Of a DNA stretch of 5,050 nucleotides, positions 1 through 5,050 are shown piece by piece. This DNA comes from DATMFV01 sp964651005 (GTDB taxonomy: Bacteria > Verrucomicrobiota > Verrucomicrobiia > Chthoniobacterales > Chthoniobacteraceae). The first letter of the stretch is position 1, and every line of letters starts with the position of its first letter. Made by a program: the position numbers and the translations under genes. The stretch is from positions 1 through 5,050 of the forward strand of contig CAZYVL010000150.1 in the NCBI GenBank assembly GCA_964651005.1. Direction: 5' to 3'. A model generated the notes under the pieces. The model was given only the letters and a program-made list of their open reading frames with translations. It was not told where the DNA came from and did no database searches.

Positions 1-2507
1 GCCCCCTGGAGCAGCGCGGCGTAGGCGCGCCGCTGCGCTTCGTTGAGCTCGCAGTAGACCACCTGCTCAAGCTTTTGCGGAAGATCGGCGGCGACCTCCT
101 CCTTGCGTCGGCGCAACAGGAAGGGCCGGAGGCGTTTGGAAAGCCGCGCCATCGCCTCGGCGCAACGATGGCGGGAGATCGGGATTTCATACCGCTCGCG
201 GAAGTCATCCCGGTCGCCCAGATAACCGGGCATGACGAAGTGCATGAGCGACCAGATGTCGCGCACGGAGTTTTCCACCGGCGTACCAGTCAGGATGAAC
301 TTCCGCCTGGCGCGCAGCAGGCCCGCCGCCTGGGCGTTCTGCGTATCGGGGTTGCGGATATGCTGCGCCTCGTCGAGGATCACGGTTGAAAACTCGAACC
401 CGCGATAGCGCGGCGCATCCCGCCGCAGCAGCGGATAACTCGTCACCACCAGATCGGCATCCGGGATCTGCGCGAAGAGCGGAGCGCGCGCCGCGCCTTC
501 GATGACCAGCAGCCGCCGCTCCGGCGTGAACTTCTCGACCTCCCGCCGCCAGTTGAACACGAGCGAGGAGGGGCAGACGAGCAACGCCGGGCCGGGCTGC
601 GTCCGCAAAAACGCGAGCGCCTGGAGCGTCTTGCCCAGCCCCATGTCATCGGCGAGCACTCCGCCCAGCCCGTGGTCGGCGAGAAACTTGAGCCACGACG
701 CCCCCTGTTTCTGATAGCCGCGCAGGACCGGCTCCAGATCGCCGAGCGCCAACGGCTCGATCTCCCGGTTCCCCCGCTGCGTTTGCGCCCACTCCCGCCA
801 CTTCCCCGGGGCGGCGAGTGCGAACCCGGCTTCGCTCACCGCCGCTTCCAGATACCCGGCGTGCGCCTGGCCGATCCGATACGCACCGGGGCGAGGCTGC
901 TGCGGGTCGCAGTCGCGCAGGACACTCCCGAAGTCATCGAGCAGCGCGGCGCTGAAGACGGCGATCTTTCCATTCTTGAGCCGGACGTGGTTCTGCCCAA
1001 GCTGGAGCAGCCGCTGCACCTCCGCCGCCGGGAAGCGTTCGCCGCCGGACGCCTCCAGGTCGAACCGAAGCTCGAACCACTCCTCGCCCGAGCCGGTGAT
1101 CTCGATGCGCGGCGCGATCCGCTCGACGTTCTTCGTGACGTTGGCAAAGCGCGCCCCGAGCGACACCTCCCACTCCCGTTGCAGGCGCGGATACCCCTCG
1201 CCGAAGAACGCCAGGATCGCCCGTTCGCCCCGCAGGACGCATTCCCCGTCGCGGTCTGGAGCGCCGAAGCCGTACGCGGCGAGCCGCGCCAGCGCCGCGC
1301 GCTCCGCCTCCAGGTTGCGGCAGAGAATTCGCGCCGGGGCATCGGGATCGGGCCGCGCCCAGTTCTCGCTTGCGGGGGTACGGCCCAGCGTCACGATCCG
1401 CCCCGCGGAATACCGGCACTGGAGCCGCGCGGTGAGATGGTTAAGTGACCCCTCCAGCGCGAGCGAGAAAGCGGTCGGCTCCGGCACGAGCCTCGGCGCT
1501 TCCCCGGAAACGGCGTTGCCGACCGCCTCAAAACAGGTGCGCAACGCGGGAAGCTCGTTGGCGAGAAACGCCCCGGCCTGTTCCGCCGGGAGCACGATCT
1601 CCTTGCGGAGCAGTTCCAGGTATGCGGCGGGCAACCCCAGCGCGACCGGGGCGAAAACCGTCCCGTGCAGGCACCACGCCCGGGTGCTCCCCAAAAGCGG
1701 ATGCGTTTCGGGCGGCCAGGCCACGCGCAGCGAGAGCCTCCCCTGCCCGTCCGTATTCGCCTCCAGCTTCGGCAAAACCGGCGCGGCAGACACCTCGACC
1801 GCCGTGCTCTTCCCGAAAGTAACGCGAGGATGTCCCCGCAACCCCTCCAGCAGCGCCAGCGCCGCCTCACCCGGCAGCGAAAGCATCCCGGCCACGGCCC
1901 CGTTATTGAGCTTCCGAAGCGTCTCGACGAGCTGGAAATCAGCCTCCGAAGAGCGGAACGTCCCCCGCTCGTTGAGCGCGCCGACGAGCACACGGCGGCT
2001 CCCGATCTGCGCCTCCACCCCGACGGTGACGTTCCCCCGCTCCCACGCGGCGAGAAATTGCGGCGGGAAGACGACCGAGAGCGTCACCGGCTCGCCGGGA
2101 ACACCGGGGTCGGTCACGAATCGTGGCCCCTTTTGGAGTTCTGGCACCGGGGCGGCGGCTGGAGTCGCCGAGCCGCGTGAGGCAGCAACGGTGGCAGCGG
2201 AAGCAGGCGCGGCTCTCCCCGAGCCTTTCGGCGCAAGCACGGCGAGGCCGACGGCCAGCGAGTGCGGGCAGATGGTCCCCCACTCCCGCGACGGGCGGCA
2301 GGTGCAAAGATTTTCGATGTCGCCTTTCGAGGCGATTTTCAGCCCCGCGCGGAATTCGGAGTCCCCTTCCCTCACCACTCCCTTGAGCAGCGGCGGCATA
2401 TAGGCGGCGCTCACCACCCGTCCAGATTCCAGCAGGGCGCGGGCGTGCTTGAGAGCTTGCCAGCCGCCCGCGTCCATCAAAAGGCGCTCGGTCAAATCAA
2501 TGGCCAT
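1..2507 (-). CDS. SWIM zinc-finger SNF2-family DEAD/DEAH-like helicase (3' end cut by window edge)
   Basis: Translated from the ATG at 2507-2505, the frame stays open for 835 residues to the window edge. A SWIM zinc finger lies near the N-terminus (C68-x-C70-x9-C80-x-H82), followed by an Ala/Pro-rich linker (about 93-115). A long middle region includes a WFELRFDLEASGG stretch (from W477) typical of the segment before bacterial SNF2 domains. The SNF2 ATPase lobe follows: LRGYQ at 595-599, Walker A DDMGLGKT at 620-627, Walker B DEAQ at 712-715 and motif III LTGTP at 739-743. The second lobe (motifs IV-VI) lies beyond the edge; relatives usually have a few hundred residues more. The family uses ATP to translocate on DNA and remodel nucleoprotein; the target here is unknown. 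An in-frame TAG at 2522-2520 limits the start to GTG 2516 or ATG 2507. AGGG at 2521-2518 is a weak ribosome site with suitable spacing for the ATG. The kinase gene ends 62 bases upstream. Confidence 0.93.
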   Translation of the reverse strand, partial: MAIDLTERLLMDAGGWQALKHARALLESGRVVSAAYMPPLLKGVVREGDSEFRAGLKIASKGDIENLCTCRPSREWGTICPHSLAVGLAVLAPKGSGRAAPASAATVAASRGSATPAAAPVPELQKGPRFVTDPGVPGEPVTLSVVFPPQFLAAWERGNVTVGVEAQIGSRRVLVGALNERGTFRSSEADFQLVETLRKLNNGAVAGMLSLPGEAALALLEGLRGHPRVTFGKSTAVEVSAAPVLPKLEANTDGQGRLSLRVAWPPETHPLLGSTRAWCLHGTVFAPVALGLPAAYLELLRKEIVLPAEQAGAFLANELPALRTCFEAVGNAVSGEAPRLVPEPTAFSLALEGSLNHLTARLQCRYSAGRIVTLGRTPASENWARPDPDAPARILCRNLEAERAALARLAAYGFGAPDRDGECVLRGERAILAFFGEGYPRLQREWEVSLGARFANVTKNVERIAPRIEITGSGEEWFELRFDLEASGGERFPAAEVQRLLQLGQNHVRLKNGKIAVFSAALLDDFGSVLRDCDPQQPRPGAYRIGQAHAGYLEAAVSEAGFALAAPGKWREWAQTQRGNREIEPLALGDLEPVLRGYQKQGASWLKFLADHGLGGVLADDMGLGKTLQALAFLRTQPGPALLVCPSSLVFNWRREVEKFTPERRLLVIEGAARAPLFAQIPDADLVVTSYPLLRRDAPRYRGFEFSTVILDEAQHIRNPDTQNAQAAGLLRARRKFILTGTPVENSVRDIWSLMHFVMPGYLGDRDDFRERYEIPISRHRCAEAMARLSKRLRPFLLRRRKEEVAADLPQKLEQVVYCELNEAQRRAYAALLQG

Positions 2508-2569
2508 ACTCCACACACCCTACCGCCCGGAGCGTCGCTGCAAAGCGAGAACCGCCTCTAAACCACGCC

Positions 2570-3988
2570 TCACGCCTTCGGCATCGTGCAGACGATGGCC
2601 GTGCCCCCATCGGGCAGGCGGCGGATGGTGAGATCGGCGCCGATGGCGCGGCTGCGGTACTTCATGATGTGAAGGCCGAGCCCGGAGCTGTTCTCGCCCT
2701 TCGGCGGGTCGCCCTGGTTGAAGCCGACCCCATCGTCCTGCACGGAGAGGACCACCTCGCGCCGGGAGTTGGAAAGGGCGATCTGAAGGCGCTTGGCGTG
2801 GGAGTGCTTGATGGCGTTGTGCACCGCCTCCTGCGCGATCCGGAAGAGGTGCATGGAAGTCGGCTCATCCACGAAGCTCGCGCTGCGCGGCACCCGGAGG
2901 CTGCACCGGATCTTGCCGATCACCCGCGCCTGCTCGGCGAGTTCCTGCAAAGCGACGATCAACCCCTCCTCCTGCTCCTGGTGCATCGGGGCGAGGCCCT
3001 TGGCCAGCGCGCGCACCTCCGCGATGGCGTCCTTGACGAGCGAGGTGATCTGCCGGGCATCCTCCGCTTCCTTGAGCTTGAGGCGCAGCAAATCTTCGAA
3101 GAGGACATTCCCGAGCAGCGAGATGCCGACGAGGTATTGGCAAAGGTTTTCATGCAGCTCCTGCCCGAGCCGCTGCTTCTCCTTGTCGCTCGTGTCGATA
3201 ATCTCGCGCTCCATCGCCTTCAGCTCGGAGATGTCGCGCGCGATGCCGAAGATCCCCTTGATCTTCCCGTTCGCCGAACGGTGCACCCCCTTGGTGACCA
3301 GCAGCGTGCGGAAGCCTTGCGCCGAAGCGAGGCTCGTTTCGAACGTACGGGTCTTGCCGTCGGCGATCGCCTCGTCGTTCTGCTCCAGCAGAAAGCGGCT
3401 GCATTCCCCCGAAAGCGCCTCCGCCGCTTTTTTCCCGGTCAGGCTGGCCACGGCGCTGCCGAACCACTTCGCCAGCGCGGCGTTGGCCATCAGGATGCGC
3501 CCCTTGGGATCGCAAAAAAAGACGGCATCCTCGGTTTCGTTCAGGATCGCCTCGGAAAGCACCCGGCTGCGGCAGAGCGCCCCTTTCTCCCGCTCGCCGA
3601 GGTCGAAGTGCGACACCATCGCCCCCCTTTTCCCCGGAAGCGGGGCGATGCTCACGAGAAAGCGGTGTTCCGCCCCGCGAAGGCCGGGCTGGCGGCAATA
3701 ATCGTGGGAAAAACGGTCGAGCTTCCCTTCCAGCACCGCGTGCAATCCGGTGGAAACCGCTTCCGCCGCAGGGAGCAAAACCCCCGGGGAGCCGCTCGCG
3801 CAGAGATCGAGATAGGCGACCCCCGGGGCTGGGGTTTGCCCCCCCTCCTCGCGGGCGCGGCGACGCCAGGCCAGGTTGACGGAGGCGATCCGCCCCGCCT
3901 TGTTCAGGATGACGACAGGCTCCGGAATGGCATCCACGCCCGACCGGTTTTTCCTGCCTCGCGTTCCTGCCGCTGAATCCTCTCCCAT
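2570..3988 (-). CDS. Soluble PAS-PAS sensor histidine kinase, HisKA_3 (NarX-like) type
   Basis: This 472-residue protein has no membrane segment or signal peptide, so it should be cytosolic. Domains in order: PAS 1 (about 19-133, IPEPVVILNKAGR to VSHFDLGERE), PAS 2 (about 144-256, ending GIFGIARDISELK), a short helical linker, and a HisKA_3 dimerisation domain (about 266-335) with phospho-acceptor H279 in QRLGQELHENLCQ. A HATPase_c domain follows (about 378-472) with N box EAVHNAIKHS (N391), G1 box DDGVGF (418-423) and G2 box GLGLH (436-440). Kinases of this class normally phosphorylate LuxR/NarL-type response regulators. None is encoded here, and both neighbours are unrelated genes, so it is an orphan. 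E280 replaces the Asp usual after the His. The frame is open back to an ATG at 4174, but that start would overlap ftsH by 139 bases and add low-complexity Arg/Ala-rich sequence. ATG 3988 is therefore preferred, although no clear Shine-Dalgarno precedes it; GTG 3937, just before PAS 1, is an alternative. The signal sensed is unknown. Confidence 0.93.
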   Translation of the reverse strand: MGEDSAAGTRGRKNRSGVDAIPEPVVILNKAGRIASVNLAWRRRAREEGGQTPAPGVAYLDLCASGSPGVLLPAAEAVSTGLHAVLEGKLDRFSHDYCRQPGLRGAEHRFLVSIAPLPGKRGAMVSHFDLGEREKGALCRSRVLSEAILNETEDAVFFCDPKGRILMANAALAKWFGSAVASLTGKKAAEALSGECSRFLLEQNDEAIADGKTRTFETSLASAQGFRTLLVTKGVHRSANGKIKGIFGIARDISELKAMEREIIDTSDKEKQRLGQELHENLCQYLVGISLLGNVLFEDLLRLKLKEAEDARQITSLVKDAIAEVRALAKGLAPMHQEQEEGLIVALQELAEQARVIGKIRCSLRVPRSASFVDEPTSMHLFRIAQEAVHNAIKHSHAKRLQIALSNSRREVVLSVQDDGVGFNQGDPPKGENSSGLGLHIMKYRSRAIGADLTIRRLPDGGTAIVCTMPKA

Positions 3989-3994
3989 TTTGGA

Positions 3995-4013
3995 GCGGGC
4001 GCAAGCCGCCCGC
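3995..4013 (-). other. GC-rich hairpin between ftsH and the kinase gene
   Basis: A perfect 7-bp inverted repeat, GCGGGCG and CGCCCGC, encloses a 5-base loop. It lies in the 47-base gap after the ftsH stop. On the transcribed strand it ends six bases before the preferred kinase ATG, covering the place where a ribosome binding site would be. No T-rich run follows on either strand, so it is not a standard intrinsic terminator. It may attenuate or pause transcription, protect the ftsH 3' end, or limit kinase translation. The repeat is seen directly; any role is inferred. Confidence 0.5.
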
Positions 4014-4035
4014 GCGCTTGGTGTGAACTTGGAGC

Positions 4036-5050
4036 CTAAGCCGGAGATTCCGTCAGGCCGTGCGGGTATTCCGGGGCCACGGTCGTCCCTTCGTGCGGAT
4101 GGGGCGGCGGCTCCGGCCGCGTATTGGAGCCGGTTTCCGACGGCGGTGGCGGCGGGTTTCTCATGCTTCCACACTCGATGATGTCGCGGATCTGCGATCC
4201 GTCGAGCGTCTCGTATTCGAGCAGCGCCCTGGCGATGAGTTCCAGCTTGTCCCGGTAATCGGTCAGGAGCTTTTTCGCCCGGGCGTATGCCTCGTCACAC
4301 AGAGTGCGGACCTCGCGGTCGATCTCCTGCGCCGTCGCCTCGGAGTAATCGCGGGATTTATTGAAATCGCGGCCAAGGAAAACGTGTTCCTCGTGCTGGC
4401 CGTACTCGACCATCCCCATCTTCTCGCTCATCCCCCATTCGCACACCATCCGGCGGGCGATATTGGTGGCGTGGCGAATGTCGCTGCTGGCGCCGTTGGT
4501 GACGTCGCCAAAGACGATCTCCTCCGCGACGCGCCCACCCATGATGACGACAAGCCGGTCGAGCAGTTCCTTCTTGCGGTTTGTGTACTTGTCGCCTTCC
4601 GGGAGATACATCGTCAGCCCCAGGGCGGGGCCGCGCGGGATGATCGTCACCTTGTGCAGCGGGTCCATGTTGTCCACGACTTCGCAGAGCAGGGCATGGC
4701 CCGCCTCGTGGTAGGCGGTGTTTTCCTTCTCCTTGTCGCTCATGGCGAGGCTGCGCCGCTCCCGGCCCCAGCGCACCTTGTCGCGCGCTTCCTCCAGGTC
4801 GGTCATGGTGATTGCCTTCTTGCTGCGGCGCGCCGCCATCAGGGCGGCCTCGTTGATGACATTCGCCAGTTCCGCGCCGGAGTAGCCGGGCGTCCCCCGG
4901 GCGATCACCCCGAGATCGACCCCCGCCTCGATCTTCACCCGCCGCGCGTGCACGCGCAGGATCTGCTCGCGCCCCTTCACGTCGGGGAGGTTCACGGTGA
5001 TCTGCCGGTCGAAGCGCCCCGGGCGCAGCAGCGCCGGGTCGAGCACGTCG
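4036..5050 (-). CDS. ftsH: ATP-dependent zinc metalloprotease FtsH (C-terminal part; 5' end outside window)
   Basis: This is the last 337 residues of FtsH, the hexameric inner-membrane AAA+ protease that extracts and degrades misfolded membrane proteins and some regulators. Counting from the first whole codon (Asp at 5049-5047), the end of the AAA+ domain carries RPGRFDR at 9-15, with R12 and R15 matching the arginine fingers. The sensor-2 helix GYSGAELANVINEAA follows. The M41 peptidase has the zinc motif HEAGH at 114-118, GGRVAEE at 171-177 and SSDI with D190 as the expected third zinc ligand. The transmembrane segments and Walker A and B motifs lie beyond the edge. The GTG at 5046-5044 is internal (Val), not the start. 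After the conserved peptidase end (DIIECGSM) comes a Pro-rich tail of about 40 residues with five consecutive prolines (299-303). The stop is TAG at 4038-4036. Catalytic residues in the visible part are intact. A kinase gene follows 47 bases downstream on the same strand. Confidence 0.97.
   Translation of the reverse strand, partial: DVLDPALLRPGRFDRQITVNLPDVKGREQILRVHARRVKIEAGVDLGVIARGTPGYSGAELANVINEAALMAARRSKKAITMTDLEEARDKVRWGRERRSLAMSDKEKENTAYHEAGHALLCEVVDNMDPLHKVTIIPRGPALGLTMYLPEGDKYTNRKKELLDRLVVIMGGRVAEEIVFGDVTNGASSDIRHATNIARRMVCEWGMSEKMGMVEYGQHEEHVFLGRDFNKSRDYSEATAQEIDREVRTLCDEAYARAKKLLTDYRDKLELIARALLEYETLDGSQIRDIIECGSMRNPPPPPSETGSNTRPEPPPHPHEGTTVAPEYPHGLTESPA

Noticed and set aside
363..374. 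DEAQ instead of DEAH or DEAD in the helicase Walker B
   Set aside because: DEAQ is common in bacterial SNF2 proteins and keeps the catalytic Asp-Glu, so it is not a sign of inactivation.
976..2403. 475-codon open frame on the plus strand
   Set aside because: It lies antisense to the SNF2 helicase, whose motifs fix the minus-strand frame. Its translation is Ser/Arg/Pro-rich without recognisable domains, as expected from a shadow frame in GC-rich DNA.
2535..2548. Small inverted repeat TCGCT-GCAA-AGCGA between the kinase and helicase genes
   Set aside because: The stem is only 5 bp and no T-run follows on the transcribed strand; too weak to call a terminator or regulatory hairpin.
2669..3976. 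435-codon open frame on the plus strand
   Set aside because: It is antisense to almost the whole histidine kinase. The translation is rich in Leu/Arg/Glu/Asp repeats typical of a reverse-complement shadow, and no family is recognisable.
3989..4174. 62-residue N-terminal extension of the kinase to ATG 4174
   Set aside because: It would overlap the ftsH coding end by 139 bases, cross the hairpin, and add unconserved Ala/Arg/Pro-rich sequence with no domain.
5044..5046. GTG as a start codon for a short FtsH-like peptidase
   Set aside because: The frame continues upstream through Asp to the window edge, and the DVLDPALLRPGRFDR context is the middle of the AAA+ domain, so this is an internal Val codon.

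Overview
The window is GC-rich and fully coding on the minus strand, with no sign of mobile DNA. It reads as ordinary chromosome from a high-GC Gram-negative bacterium. The FtsH sequence around its zinc site and the SWIM-SNF2 helicase recall Verrucomicrobia (Opitutus-like lineages). That is an impression from remembered sequences, not a search result, and the phylum should be treated as provisional.

Layout, in the direction of transcription (high to low coordinates). (1) 5050-4036: the C-terminal half of ftsH, a membrane AAA+ zinc protease, cut by the right edge. (2) A 47-base gap that holds a strong GC hairpin. (3) 3988-2570: a complete, soluble sensor histidine kinase with two PAS domains, a HisKA_3-type dimerisation domain and a HATPase_c domain. 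(4) A 62-base gap without a convincing terminator. (5) 2507-1: a SWIM-domain SNF2-family helicase/ATPase, cut by the left edge just after the first helicase lobe. No stretch over 300 bases lacks a gene. No tRNA, rRNA, CRISPR array, insertion sequence or convincing terminator was seen.

The three genes share one strand with short gaps, so co-transcription is possible. Nothing in the sequence links their functions: FtsH does membrane-protein quality control, the kinase should signal to an unseen response regulator, and the helicase should act on DNA or nucleoprotein. I find no previously undescribed system. The points most worth a second look are the hairpin directly in front of the kinase start, the kinase's orphan position and its Glu in place of Asp beside the phospho-His, and the polyproline tail of FtsH. 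The many long plus-strand open frames are antisense shadows of the three real genes in GC-rich DNA.
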